Source: Dama dama
Taxonomy: Eukaryota; Chordata; Mammalia; Artiodactyla; Cervidae
NCBI RefSeq assembly: GCF_033118175.1
Contig: NC_083711.1
Span: 48,246,001-48,310,000 of the forward strand
DNA length: 64,000 nucleotides
Direction of reading: 5' to 3'
A program made the translations under genes and the position numbers. Positions within the stretch are counted from its first letter, which is position 1; every line of letters starts with the position of its first letter. This document shows positions 21,994-32,810 of the stretch, piece by piece. The notes beneath the pieces are model-generated. The model did no database searches and had not been told where the DNA came from. It was given only the letters and a program-made list of their open reading frames with translations.

Positions 21994-22797
21994 CTTCAGT
22001 TGGTAAGTTGTGTCCAACTCTTTGCAACTCCATGAACTGCAGCACGCCAGGCTTCCCTGTCCATCATGACCTCCCTGAGTTTGCTCCAACGCAAGTTCAT
22101 TGAGTCAGTGATGCCACCTAAAAATGTCATCCTCTGTTGTCCCCTTCTCCTCTTGCCTTCAGTCTTTCCCAACATCAAGGTCTTTTTCAATGAGTCAGCT
22201 CTTCACATCATTTGGCCAAAGTATTGGAGCTTCAGCTTCATCATCAGGCCTTCCAATGAATATTCAGGGTTCATTTCCTTTAGGATTGACTGGTTTGATC
22301 TCCTTGCTGTCCAAAGGACTCTCAAGAGTCGTCTCCAGCACCACAATTTGAAAGTATCAGTTCTTCGGCGCTCAGCCTTCTTTAGTCGTCCAGCTCTCAC
22401 ATCCATACATGACTACTGGAAAAACCATAGCTTTGGCTATACAAATCTTTGTCGGCAAAATGATGTTTCCTCTTTTTTTTTTTATACACTGTCAAGGTTT
22501 TTCATAGCTTTCCTTCCAAAGAGCAAGTGTCTTTTAATTTCATGGCTGTGGTTACCATCCACAATGATTTTGGAGCCCAGGAAAATAAAATCTGCCACTG
22601 CTTCCACTTTCCCCCTTCTATTTGCCGTGAGGTGATGGGACTGGATGCCATGCTCTTAATTTTTTTAATGTTGAATTTTAAGCCAGCCTTTTCACTCTCC
22701 TCTTTCACCCTCATCAAGAAGTTCTTTAGTTCTTCACTTTCTGTCTTTCGAGTGGTATCATCTGCATATCTGAGGTTCTTGATATTTCTCCTGGCAA
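21994..22797 (-). mobile_element. BovB LINE 3' fragment (antisense)
   Basis: Reverse complement of BovB from TTCAGTTGGTAAGTTGTGTCC to TGATATTTCTCCTGGCAATA. Its 5' limit lies within a few bases of the T-rich end of the next L1. Confidence 0.92.
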
Positions 22798-23183
22798 TAA
22801 AGCTTTTTTTCTTTTAAATTTGAAGTGCAGTTGATTTACAATGTTGTGTTGATCTGTGGTGTACAGCAAAGTGATTCAGTTTTTTATATATATATATATA
22901 TATACACACAACTATACAGTAGGATCTTGTTGTTTATTTATTTTAGATATAGTGCTTTGTATCCACTAATCCAAAACTCCTAATTTAACCCTCCTTTCCC
23001 TTTTCCTTTGGTATCTATGTTTGTTTTTTATTTCTCTGAGACTGTTTCTGTTTTGTAAATAAGTTCATTTGTGCCATATTTTGGATTATACATATAAGTA
23101 ATATCATATGGTACTTGTCTCTTTCTGATTTATTTCATTTATTTGTCTATTTATTTTTCTTTTAGGCTTACCTTAAGAGCCAG

Positions 23184-23210
23184 TTTCTTTCTTTCTTTCT
23201 TTCTTTTTTT
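23184..23210. repeat. (TTTC)n / poly(T) tract
   Basis: Five TTTC units and a T run. On the minus strand it reads as an A-rich, GAAA-type tail near the 3' end of the retrocopy insertion. Confidence 0.85.
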
Positions 23211-23496
23211 AAGCACCCAAGAGAAAACACACATCATAGAAACCTGTTCTGAACAAAACTGTTTTCTACCAACAATTTCCTTTGGCAGTCCCAAAGGACA
23301 GTGGTAGAAAGGAGTTCCAGGCATATATGTGTCTATAAAGTCAATATCTAAAGAGACAAAAACTGGGTAGAGACCTTCAATAAGACTGTTCTCATAACTG
23401 CTTAAGTCAGGAATACATCACTTTTCATACTTCAAGCACATAACACACATCTGATCATGACTATGCATGCTTGTCATCTAATATCTCTTTATGTTT

Positions 23497-24668
23497 CAGT
23501 TCAGTTCAGTCACTCAGTCATGTCCGACTCTTTGTGACCCCATTGACTGCAGCACACCAGGCATCCCTGTCCATCACCATCTCCCAGAGCTTGCTCAAAC
23601 TCACATCCATTGAGTCGGTGATGCCATCCAACCATCTCATCGTCTGCCGTCCCCTTCTCCTCCCACCTTCAATCTTCCCCAGCATTGGTCTCTTCAAATG
23701 AGTCAGTTCTTCATATTAGGTGGCCACAGTATTGGAACTTCAGCTTCAGCTTCAGTCCTTCCAATGAACACCCAGGACTGATCTCCTTTAGGATGGACTG
23801 GTTGGATCTCCTTGCAGTCTCCTGCAGTCTTCTTGCAGTCCCTTGCAGGGACTCTCAAGAGTCTTCTCCAACACCACAGTTCAAAGGCATCAATTCTTCT
23901 GTGCTCAGCTTTCTTTATAGTCCAACTCTCACATTCATATACAACTACTGGAAAAACCATAGATTTGACTAGACAGACCTTGGTTGGCAAAGTAATGTCT
24001 CTGCTTTTTAATATGCTCTCTGGGTTGGTCATAGCTTTTCTTCCAAGGAGCAAGCATCTTTTAATTTTATGGCTGCAGTCACCATCTGCAGTGATTTTGG
24101 AGCCCTCGAAAATAAAGTCTGTCACTGTTTCCATTGTTTCCCCATCTATTTGCCATGAAGTGATGGGACCAGATGCCATTATCTTAGTTTTCTGAATGTT
24201 GAGTTTTAAGTCAACTTTTTCACTCTCCTCTTTCACTTTCATAAAGAGGCTCTTTAGTTCTTCGCTTTCTGCCATAAGGGTGGTGTCATTTGCATATCAG
24301 GTTACTGATATTTCTCCCAGCAATCTTGATTCCAGTTTGTGCTCCATCCAGCCTAACATTTTGAATGATGTATTCTGCATATAAGTTAAATAAGCAGGGT
24401 GACAATATACAGCATCAACGTATGCCTTTCCTGATTTGGAACCAGTCTATTGTTCCATGTACAGATGTAACTGTTGTTTCTTGATCTGCATACAGACTTG
24501 TCAGGAGGCAGGTAAGGTGGTCTGGTACTCCCATTGCTCTAAGAATTTTCCACAGTTTATTGTGATCCACACAATCAAAGGATTTGATGTAGTCAATAAA
24601 GGCTTTGGCATAGTCAAAAAAGCAGAAGTAGATGTTTTGCTGGAACTCTCTTGCTTTTTCTATGATTT
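23497..24668 (-). mobile_element. BovB LINE (antisense) with probable target duplication
   Basis: Reverse complement of BovB from the CAGTTCAGTTCAGT end to the reverse-transcriptase region (CTCTCTTGCTTTTTCTATGAT). A minus-strand open frame survives at 23703-24275. Flanks TTTATGTTT (23488-23496) and TTTATGCTT (24669-24677) look like a 9-base duplication with one mismatch. A local expansion of CTGCAGTCTC/CTTGCAGTCC lies at 23811-23848. Confidence 0.92.
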
Positions 24669-24711
24669 TTTATGCTTAAATGTTATCAATAAAGCATTCT
24701 TATAGGCAGAA

Positions 24712-24847
24712 TTCTGCCAATGCAGGAGACCTAAGAGAAGCGGGTTCAGTACTTGGGTTGGGAAGATCCCATGGAGAAGGAAATGGCAACCCACTGCAGT
24801 ATTCTTGCCTTGAGAATTCCATGGACAGAGCAGCCTGGCAGGCTACA
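24712..24847 (+). mobile_element. Bov-tA fragment joined to the IMMP2L retrocopy
   Basis: A SINE piece lacking both its 5' head and its 3' end, from ATTCTGCCAATGCAGGAGAC to GGCAGGCTACA. It abuts the IMMP2L coding match without a gap. Truncation at both ends and lack of its own duplication argue that it was part of the reverse-transcribed RNA and not a separate insertion. Confidence 0.85.
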
Positions 24848-25224
24848 TACTAATGACACAATGTCACCACGTTGTACTTCAAAATTCCTCACTTTCCAAT
24901 GATTCAAAAGCACCACATCTGACGACTGGCTCCCCCCATGATTCAAAGAAGGCTGCAGCCATACTCCTTCCACTCTTGCCAGGCAGGCAACTCGATCCAA
25001 GAAAGTAGCTGCCTCAGGTACCGCCACAAAGAAGCCTTTGCAAAAGGCCTTGAAGTACCTTCTCAGCCAGCCTTGGGACTGCGCCATGCCCTTTCTCCCG
25101 CTCTTCCTTGGTGAGAAAGGGTAAGTGGTTATTTTGTTTGTGCTCTCGCCCAATTTGGCTAAAACCCCACTGCGCGGCTCAGCCCAAGGGACCTCCCCGC
25201 CAGTCCCGCCCTCCACCAGCAGCC
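24848..25224 (-). pseudogene. IMMP2L: IMMP2L processed-pseudogene fragment
   Basis: IMMP2L is the inner mitochondrial membrane peptidase subunit 2, a type I signal-peptidase-like (S26) Ser/Lys protease that removes sorting signals in the intermembrane space. On the minus strand a start codon at 25087 opens an 80-codon match to its N-terminus (starts Met-Ala-Gln-Ser-Gln-Gly-Trp). It includes the hydrophobic membrane segment, the GGSQSSDVVLLNHW block and the GDIVSLV end at 24848. The match has no introns, so it is a retrocopy; the normal gene has very large introns. The catalytic Ser at residue 43 is Trp here and the region with the catalytic Lys is absent, so the product could not be a protease. 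The GC-rich stretch 25088-25224 fits a retained 5' UTR. After GDIVSLV the frame runs into antisense SINE sequence. Confidence 0.88.
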
Positions 25225-25760
25225 TTATTTCCTTTAGTGTGATAATCTCTAGGTCCACATGTTGCTGCAAATGGCATTATTTCATTTTTTATGGCTGAGT
25301 AGTATTCCATTGCATATATACACCGTATCTTCTTTATCCATTCATTTGTTGAGGGACGTTTCGGTTGATTGCATGTCTGAGCTATTGTAAATAATGCTGC
25401 TGTGAACACTAGGAGGCATGTATCTGTTCAAATGATAGTTTTCTCTGTATAATGCCCAGGACTGGGATTGCAGGATCTTGTGGTAATTCTGTTTTAATTT
25501 TTCAAGGAACTGCCATACCATTCTCCACAGTGGCTGCACCAATTTAAATTCCCATCAACAATATAGGAGAGTTCCCTTTTCACTACATCCTCTCCAGCTT
25601 TTCTTGTTTCTAGACTTTTTAATGATGGACATTCTGATCAGTATGAGGTGGTACTTCACTGTGTTTTTGATTGGTATTTCTCTAATAATTAGTGATGTCA
25701 TGCATGCTTTCCTGTGCCCATTGGCCATCTGTATGTCTTCTTTGGAGAAATGTCTATTTA

Positions 25761-26308
25761 GTCTCAGGGGGCAGAAAGCTTTTGAATCTCCAGTGGAACC
25801 CATGTTTGTGGAAGTCCAGTTCAGGATTTTGTCAGATGGCAGGAATTACTCTTCTCTCCAAGTGATACCAGCGTGGAGTGACGCTTCATAGGGACACTGA
25901 GCTTTCAGGCACTCTACCCAGGATGGATGGTGCCCAGGAGCATTTATTAACACTGTAGTTTCCAGGCAGGTTGTTCAACAACCAGAAGAGAAATGCTTTA
26001 TCTTCAGGGCCAGCTTCATGTTTATGCAACTTGTATAGTTGTACCGTGTCCAGTTTTAGATGGGAGAGCCTCAGTCTTATTTTAATGCTCTGCGGTTACT
26101 GTTGTCAACATCCCAACAATTTATAAACAAGGGGCCCACATTTTCATTTTTGTTCTTGGACATACAAATCTTGACGCTGGTTCTGCTTCTATGCATCCAA
26201 GGTCACGCAAGTGTAACAAGAGTGAGGAAAAAAAATCAAGAACCTCTGTTGTCACCTTCCTCCGAGTTTATGTATCCAGATACGCACCTAATGAAACTGC
26301 TACCCATT
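25761..26308. other. Unassigned sequence
   Basis: No firm family assignment. The part around 26000-26180 has the feel of an old DNA-transposon or LTR remnant (TTTATAAACAAGGGGCCCAC) but is too diverged to call. Confidence 0.35.
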
Positions 26309-26317
26309 CCTTGATCT

Positions 26318-26946
26318 CTGTTGTTGTTGTTCAGTCACTAAGTCGTGTCTGACTCTTTGTGACCCTGTGGATGATAGCACGCCAGGCCTCCCTGTCCCTC
26401 GCTATTTCCTGTAGTTTGCCCAAGTTCATGTCCATTGAGTCGGTGATGCCATCCAACCATCTCATCCTCTACTGCCCTCTTCTCCTCTTGTCCTCAATCT
26501 TCCCCAGCATCAGAATCTTTCCCAGTGAGTTGACTTTTTGCATCAGGTGGGCAAAGTATTGGAGCTTGAGCTTCAGCATCAGTCCTTCCAATGAGTATTC
26601 AGGGTTGATCTCCTTTAGAATTAACTAATTTGATCTCCTTGCTGTCCAAGGGACTCTCAAGAGTCTTCTCCAGGACCACACTTCAAAAGCCTTAATTCTT
26701 TAGCCCTCAGCCTTCTTTATGGTCCAAGTCTCACATCTGTACATGACTACTGGAAATACCATAGATTTGACTATACAGACCTTTATCAGCCAAGTAATGT
26801 CTTTGCTTTTTAATATGCTGTCTATGTTTGTCATAGCTTTTCTTCCAAGGAGCAAGCGTCTTCTAATTTCATGGCTGTAGTCATCATCCACAGTGATTTT
26901 GAAGCCCGAGAAGAGAAAATCTGTCACTACTTTCATTTTTTCCTTC
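26318..26946 (-). mobile_element. BovB LINE 3' fragment with target duplication
   Basis: Antisense BovB whose 3' tail is (TTG)n in place of the usual CAGTT repeats, extending to the CTTTCATTTTTTCCTTC region. A 9-base direct repeat CCTTGATCT flanks it (26309-26317 and 26947-26955). Confidence 0.94.
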
Positions 26947-26955
26947 CCTTGATCT

Positions 26956-28250
26956 TAACTGATAACATATTTGACCTTTAAGAGGAAGTTTTCAGAGGTC
27001 TCTTTTCCCCTTTTAGAACTATTTCCGTACTGATTCGGGAACTCTAGTTAGTAGAATGATTTCGGTCTTGGCAACATCGTTTGAAAAGATGAATTTTCTA
27101 CATCTTCTTGGTTTACTTTGTTTTATGGCATTTATCTAGAACAACCTCAATTTCATGGGTGCATTTTACACACAGTTTGGTGTGTCTTATTTTTTAAGCA
27201 AGATCTAAGAAATATTCTTATTGGCTACTGGGTCCAAATACCAAAACCAGCAGCAATGATTGTGAATATTCTTTCCTGAGTTTGCTTAATCTTCATAGGC
27301 TGTGCACAGGTGAGGGGTGTACTCTGTGGCTTTTGTCTGTTCCCCTTGGGTGGAATGGGTGTGAGTAGCCTGGCTTAGTGGACTGGCCCAGGAGAGAGAA
27401 GCAGGGTCATGGGTGGGCCTTATCTGCATGGAAGCCTCCACTTTTCCTGTGCTTACACACTGGCCACCTAAGCTGGACGACTGAGCAGCTTCATAGAAAA
27501 GATTAGTCAGGAGGCAGCCTTGGTGAGAGTGGGCATGAAAGGCTGTCAGTCCGTCTCAGGACCTGGGGAAGGACCTGCTGACCGTGGCCGGGGCGTGCCT
27601 CCCTGATTGCAGGACAGTGTCTTCTGCTGAGCAGAGAGCGTGCATAGTGGAGTGACACTCGGTCTGGCTCATCTGATGACATTAATTACAGGGTGTTATG
27701 GGCCAGGCGTCTGTAGGTTGGGTGGAGGTGGAGGCCACTGGCAATGTATGCCATGCCCAGGGAGAAATGTGTGAGTGGGAGGAAGAAAAAGGATTTCTCT
27801 GGAGCTGTTCCAAGGCTGGTGCTGGTGAAAGATGCTTGTCTTTCTCGAGCATTAGAGCAGCATCTGCCAGGATTGTCAGCTACTAAGAAGCACGTCTCCG
27901 TACTCATGAGCTATGGGGAATGCGGGCAAAGGTAAGAGTGTGGTATATTTTAATATTGTTTCTTCCTACTCATTGGGTTTGGTGTGCACCTGGATGTGTA
28001 TATGTGTATAAAACTGACTGAAAGGTGGCAGGTTACAGTCTATTGAATTTTTTTATTCTGTTGGCAAATTGTCGGCATTAACTGAAACTTGAAGGCTTTG
28101 TTTTAACTTCTTATTCCTTAACTCTTCTGCCTCCAATCTAAGGTATTACTCAGACCATGGATGATGCATGATTAGAAGGGAGAACTGGTTTGAAATGGTC
28201 AAAAGTAGTTCACCATTTCTAGAGAAGTCTTTAGTGTGAAAGAGCAAGAA
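26956..28250. other. Unassigned sequence with an exon-like segment
   Basis: No recognised repeat. The segment 27692-27932 is flanked by ATTAATTACAG and GCAAAG|GTAAGA, a good splice-donor match, but several frames are open and none looks protein-like. It could be a non-coding exon or chance. Confidence 0.35.
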
Positions 28251-28254
28251 CTTT

Positions 28255-28415
28255 TCATTCACACTGACCTAGGTTGACTCTTCTGTGTATGTGTGACATT
28301 GTGCAAATAACTTAATCTTCCTGAACTTTCAGAGTGGTATGGATTTAATGAAATAATGCCAGCAAAGAGCCTAGTGTGGCAGCTGTCTCCTGGTAGAAAC
28401 TCAGCAACGGTTACC
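28255..28415 (+). mobile_element. MIR SINE
   Basis: GTGACATTGTGCAAATAACTTAATCTTCC and the TCTCCTGGTAGAAACTCAGC region follow MIR order in sense orientation. Diverged. Confidence 0.6.
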
Positions 28416-28747
28416 TCTAGTTTATCAACTCTTTCTCTAGCTCCGCTTCCCTAGCACTGGAGTCATGTCCTGCCAGTCTCAACTCCGTTAGTGGTGTTTC
28501 TACAGCCTACTTATTGTAGGTTGTGGCTGATTAAGACAAAGTTAAGACTAGTCTAATTTAATGATTATATGGACGTTTCATTTCATTTTATGTTAGAATC
28601 TAGCATCGTAGTTAGATAGGCAGAGTAAATGTGGGAAGGAATGTGTCTCAAATGTTGAATTCTACTTCACTTGGTTTGTAGCATTTTTCCCCTCTGAGAT
28701 CTTTCAGAATGTGGCAACTAAAGCATAGGTTCTGCTGTCCACTCTTT

Positions 28748-28856
28748 CCATTTATCCATCATCCAGCCAGCCAGCCCGTCAGCCATCCATCCATCCATTT
28801 ATTTATCCATCCATCTGTCCACTCATCCATCTATCCATTCATCCATTTATCAATCC
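28748..28856. repeat. (ATCC)n microsatellite, imperfect
   Basis: Interrupted CATC/ATCC/CAGC repeats upstream of the antisense L2. Confidence 0.9.
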
Positions 28857-30110
28857 AACATTTGTGTACTGAATCCGTGTATGCCAAGCACAGTTCTAAG
28901 AGCCAGAGATTAAGTGAAGAAAAACAGGGAAAAAAATCCTGCATTCCTGAAGCATTTATTCCAGTGAGCCATTGTGCAATCAACCAAATAAATCAGCAAA
29001 GTCCGTAGTGTGTTAGGTGGGGAATTATTACGGGGAAAGTAAAGCAAGAAAAGGGGATGGGGTTTGAGGCACTCTGCAGTTTTTCAATAGGGTGATCAGG
29101 GAAGGCCTCCCTGAGAAAGTTTTTGAGCAAAGGCTAAGGAGGAGAAAAGGGGAAGAGCATTTCAAGCAGGAGAAGCAGCAAGTGCAAAGGCTGGAAGGTG
29201 GAGCCAAGCCTGGTGTGCAAGGAGAAACAGGGAGGCTGGTGTGGCTGATGGAGGGCAAGACGAGAGAAGGCTGGGAAAGTGACAAGGGCTAAATCACTTG
29301 GGGCTACGAAGGTTCTTATGAAATCTTGGGTGCAACTTACACTTCAGTAGAGTAACACCGGCTCCTCTGTTGAGAACAATGTGAAGGGCAGAGGTGGAAG
29401 CAGAGTCTACTTCGACCATTGTAATAACACAGACCTGTATAAAGGTGGTTACAGGGAAGGGGTGAAGAGTAGACAGCCCCAGGGAATATTTTGGAGATAG
29501 AGCCAACAGGATTTTCTAGTGGGTTAGATGTGAGTAGTGAGAGAAAGAGAGGAGTGAAGGATGACTCTACGTTTTAGGGAGGGGGTGAGTAACCAGAAAG
29601 ATGAAGTTGTCATTGAGTGGGAAAAACTGGAGCAGATCTCGTCCAGGATGTTAGGAGATCTGTTCTGGATGGTTTGGGATTTGAGGTGTAAGTCAGACAT
29701 CTGAGTGGAGATACTGAGTGGGAAGCTGGATATGGGAGTCAAGAGCTAAGCAGTGAAGGCTGGTCTCAAGATACAAACCTAGGAGTTGTGGACATGTGAT
29801 GTAGTAATTAAAGCTGTGAAGCAGAATGAGATCCCCCAGTGCTGAGGGCAGGTAGAAAACAGTTCTAAAAACTGAGCCAGAGGACCTGCTAATTTTAAGG
29901 ACCTGTGAGATAAGAGAAAGCAGGAAAGAAGGAGGAACGAGAGAGGAGGAAAAACAGGGGCAGAATATTTATTTTCCAGTGGAAGGCCCTGATCCACTCT
30001 GTGAATTTCTGCTAGTGGTGCAAGTAAGCTGAGGACAGAAATGGCTGTTGAATGCAGCCAGTTGGGATTCCGGTGACCTTGACAAGGGAGCTAGAATCAG
30101 GTAGGTCCAG
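28857..30110 (-). mobile_element. Long L2 LINE (antisense)
   Basis: About 1.25 kb of antisense L2 in correct order: the 3' end (GCCAAGCACAGTTCTAAGAG), GGGTGATCAGGGAAGGCCTC, GCAAGTGCAAAGGCTGGAAG, GAGAAAGAGAGGAGTGAAGG, then the GACATCTGAGTGGAGATACT block. It is the best-preserved L2 in the window but carries many indels. Confidence 0.8.
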
Positions 30111-30440
30111 TAAAGAAGAGACAGGTTGAAGTAGGGAGAAATGAAGTTAGTGACCATTAAATTGCTCCCAATCTTCCTCAATCCCAATCCAGAGGAACCA
30201 AGCCCTCCAACTTCCCATTTTTCTGATTCATCTTAATCTTATTTTGCCAATTCCATTAATTGTTGTAAGCAATCCTCAATTCTTTTGGAATGGGCTGCCA
30301 AGCCAGCAGGATGGGGTGCTCCTCCAAACAGGGAGCCTTTCTTGGCGTACAGAGCTTGTGGTCTCTTCCTTTCACATCTGATGGTAAAAATGTGACTACC
30401 TGCCTGATCCCGAGGCTGCGGGGCTGGGGGACAGGCACGG
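30111..30440. other. Unassigned sequence
   Basis: No repeat or gene recognised between the L2 and the CHR SINE fragment. Confidence 0.4.
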
Positions 30441-30540
30441 TTGTGCAGCAAGTGGAATCTTTCTAGACCAGGGATTGAACCTGTGTCTCTGCATTGGCAG
30501 AGACAATTGGTGTCTTTGGTGGATTCCACCAGGGAAACCC
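30441..30540 (-). mobile_element. CHR-type SINE head (antisense)
   Basis: GACCAGGGATTGAACCTGTG and the TTCCACCAGGGAAACCC end, the reverse complement of a CHR head. Confidence 0.75.
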
Positions 30541-30574
30541 TTTTGCCTACTTTTAAACTGGCTGTTTGTTTTGT

Positions 30575-31400
30575 TTTCCTTTCTTTTTTATTGAGATAAA
30601 ATTGACAGATTACATTGTATTAGTTTTAGGTATACAAGATAATAATTTGATATATGTACTGGGTTGACCAAAAAGTTTGTTTTTTTTTCATAAGTTTGGC
30701 TTTTTTCATAAGCTGTTCTAAGTGAACAGTTTTGTCCATCCCATATCTACTGAGAAATGATTACCACAAAAAACTTAGATAACATCCATCATCACACACA
30801 GGTACATACTTTTTTTGTGTGAGATGCGAACTTTTAACCCCATTCTCCAAGCAACTTTCAAATACACACTATAGTATTATTAACTACAGTTACCATGCAG
30901 AATATTACATTCCTAGGTTTTATTTATCTTATGACTGGATAGCTGTACCTTTTGACCACCTTTCTTCATTTTACCCCTCCTCTTCCACTAGCCTGTGGCA
31001 ATCACCAGCCTGTTCTCTATCTATGAGTTTATGGTTTTTTAGATTCCATGTATAATTAAGGTTACATATATTCTCATGGAGCAGTATTTGTGTTTATGTC
31101 TGACTTAGCATAATGCCCTCATGGTCCATCCATGTTATTGCAAATGGCAGGATTTCCTTCCTTTTTATAGTTGAATAATATTCCATTGTATGTATGTGTG
31201 TGTGTGTGTGATATGTGTATCACATCTTTATCCATTTATTTGTCAGTTGACACTTATATCAATTGACACTTATATAGTTTCCATGTCTTTGCTACAATAA
31301 ATAATACTTCAGGGAACATGGGGGTACATATGTCTTTTTGAGATAGTGATTTTTGTTTCTCTTGTGTAAATACTCAGAAGTGGAATTGCTATATCACATG
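30575..31400 (-). mobile_element. L1 3' UTR (antisense), with nested MITE
   Basis: Antisense L1 from TTTCTTTTTTATTGAGATAA through the AATATTCCATTGTATGTATG block and ending near TTGCTATATCACATGG. Interrupted by a mariner MITE at 30659-30743. A (TG)n run lies at 31193-31210. Confidence 0.85.
30659..30743. mobile_element. Mariner-derived MITE in L1
   Basis: Starts CTGGGTTGACCAAAAAGTTT and ends TTTTGTCCATCCCA, imperfect inverted repeats of the ruminant mariner type. It is flanked by TA on both sides (30657-30658 and 30744-30745), and the L1 reads through when the 85 bases are removed. Confidence 0.8.
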
Positions 31401-31403
31401 GTA

Positions 31404-31722
31404 TTTTTGCTTTATTTATTCATTCATTCATTCATTTATTAATTTCTTGCTGCACTGGGTCTTCATGGCAGTGTGCGGGCTTTCTATAGTTGCAGCAAGC
31501 GGGAGCCTCTCTTCTCATTGCTGGGGCTTATCTTGTTGCTCAGCATGGGAAGTAGGGTGTGTGGGCTTCAGTAGTTGTGGCTCATGGGCTCTAGAGAGTA
31601 GGCTCAGAAATTGTGACGCATGTATATTCCACGGGACATGGAATTCTCCTGGACCAGGCATCGAACCCGTGTCCCTGGCATTTGCTGGCAGATTCTTAAC
31701 CCCTGGAGCACTAGGGAAGTCC
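31404..31722 (-). mobile_element. CHR-type SINE, full length (antisense)
   Basis: Starts in (ATTC)n (31417-31436), then GCTGCACTGGGTCTTCATGG, CTTCAGTAGTTGTGGCTCAT, GCATCGAACCCGTGTCCCTG and the GCACTAGGGAAGTCC end. The 103-codon open frame inside it is a by-product. Confidence 0.88.
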
Positions 31723-32423
31723 TGGATGTCTTTTAACGTGGGATGTAGAAGAGTTTAAATCCCACTGGCAGTATTTGACAGATGCTACAGATGCAGGACA
31801 GGTGACATCGGCACCTCTGGCTGAGGCTGGATGTGTGGGAATTAGCTTTAGCTCCTCCATTTGGTATCAGCCCCACCCTGGCAGGGTGTATTTGGATCTC
31901 AGTTGTCAGCTGTGTTTTTAGATGACCCACTTGTTTATTTATTTATTCTGAGCTAGCTGCTTCTTGGCTAGGGCTGTGATAGTGCCACGCTCACGTCAGC
32001 ACGTACACACAGACCCCTGGGGCTGTTGACTCTTATCACTCTGTACCAGCTGGATCTTGCCTTCTCCTGCCCACTCAGGCCACAGCAGAGCGATGGCAGC
32101 CAGAACCACTCTGACAGGTGGGACTGCTCTGGCACCTAGGGGGAGTGACCAGAGCCTCCTTGCCACCTTTGGCTCCTGCACCCTGGCTCCAAGGTATCTC
32201 TAAGCCCATTTAGCATGACTTCTGAGGAGTATACCTAATCAGCTTAGTAATGTGTGTGTGGGGAGGGTGTTTGTTGTTGGTTATTTATTGTTTCCGTTTG
32301 AACAGGATTTCAATAGAAGCCTGACACCTCTAGGCATCTGTCAGGGAACACTGGTTTTCTGGTTGGATCCCTGCCCAGCAGTGTCCAATCCTGAGTTCAG
32401 GTCTGCCCTCAAGAAGACCATGG
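31723..32423. other. Unassigned sequence
   Basis: No recognised repeat or coding frame. Moderately GC-rich around 31990-32180. Confidence 0.4.
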
Positions 32424-32535
32424 CAGGGAGTTCCTGGTGGCCTAGTGGTTAGGACTCTGGGCTTTCACTGCCAAGCTTGGGTCCATCCCTGGTCTGAGAA
32501 CTGAGAACCCATAAGCAGAGGTGAAAAAAAAAAAA
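32424..32535 (+). mobile_element. CHR-type SINE, short, with poly(A)
   Basis: GGGAGTTCCTGGTGGCCTAG, then TAGGACTCTGGGCTTTCACT, ending in a 12-base A run at 32523-32534. Confidence 0.85.
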
Positions 32536-32593
32536 GAAAGAAAAGGCAAACAGTGCTTGGTGAGTAAATTGCCATGGGGATTATGGCCCATGG

Positions 32594-32810
32594 GTGCATG
32601 CTCAGTGGCTCAGTCATGTCTGACTCTTTGCTATCCCATGGACTTTGTAGACCACCAGGCTCCTCTGTCCATGGGATTTTTCAGGCAAGAATACTGGAGT
32701 GGGCTGCCATGCCTTCCTCCAGGGGATCGTCCCAACCCAGAGACTGAACCCATGTTCCCTGCATCTCCTACACTGGCAGGCAGATTCTTTACCACTGAGT
32801 CATCAGCTCC
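32594..32810 (-). mobile_element. Bov-tA SINE (antisense)
   Basis: GTGGCTCAGTCATGTCTGAC through CAGGCAGATTCTTTACCACT, a near full-length reverse-complement copy. Confidence 0.93.

Larger units (their letters stand above)
23142..25224 (-). mobile_element. Retrocopy insertion carrying IMMP2L exons and a SINE piece
   Basis: Bounded by the L1 target duplication. Read on the minus strand it holds a GC-rich 5' leader, the IMMP2L start codon and first 80 codons without introns, an antisense Bov-tA fragment, about 40 bases of other sequence, a later BovB insertion, about 280 bases of unassigned sequence and an A/GAAA-rich stretch near the 3' end. Without the BovB the insertion would be about 0.9 kb, a normal size for a processed retrocopy. 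Confidence 0.6.
22801..25760 (-). mobile_element. L1 (antisense), split by a 2.1-kb insertion
   Basis: L1 antisense sequence runs from its T-rich 3' end at 22801 to 23141, stops, and resumes at 25225 in the correct place, ending near 25760 in the ORF2 C-terminal region. The two halves overlap by 12 bases, TTATTTCATTTA (23130-23141) and TTATTTCCTTTA (25225-25236), which is the target-site duplication of the intervening insertion. An (AT)n run lies at 22885-22904. Confidence 0.85.

Noticed and set aside
22066..22635. 189-codon plus-strand frame
   Set aside because: It is the antisense of a BovB LINE. Many similar frames on the wrong strand of BovB copies were dropped for the same reason.
23703..24275. 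190-codon minus-strand frame as a host gene
   Set aside because: It is the C-terminal coding part of a BovB LINE.
28748..28856. CRISPR-like array of short repeats
   Set aside because: Plain ATCC microsatellite in a mammalian genome.
31447..31758. 103-codon open frame
   Set aside because: It lies inside an antisense CHR SINE, so the frame is repeat-derived.
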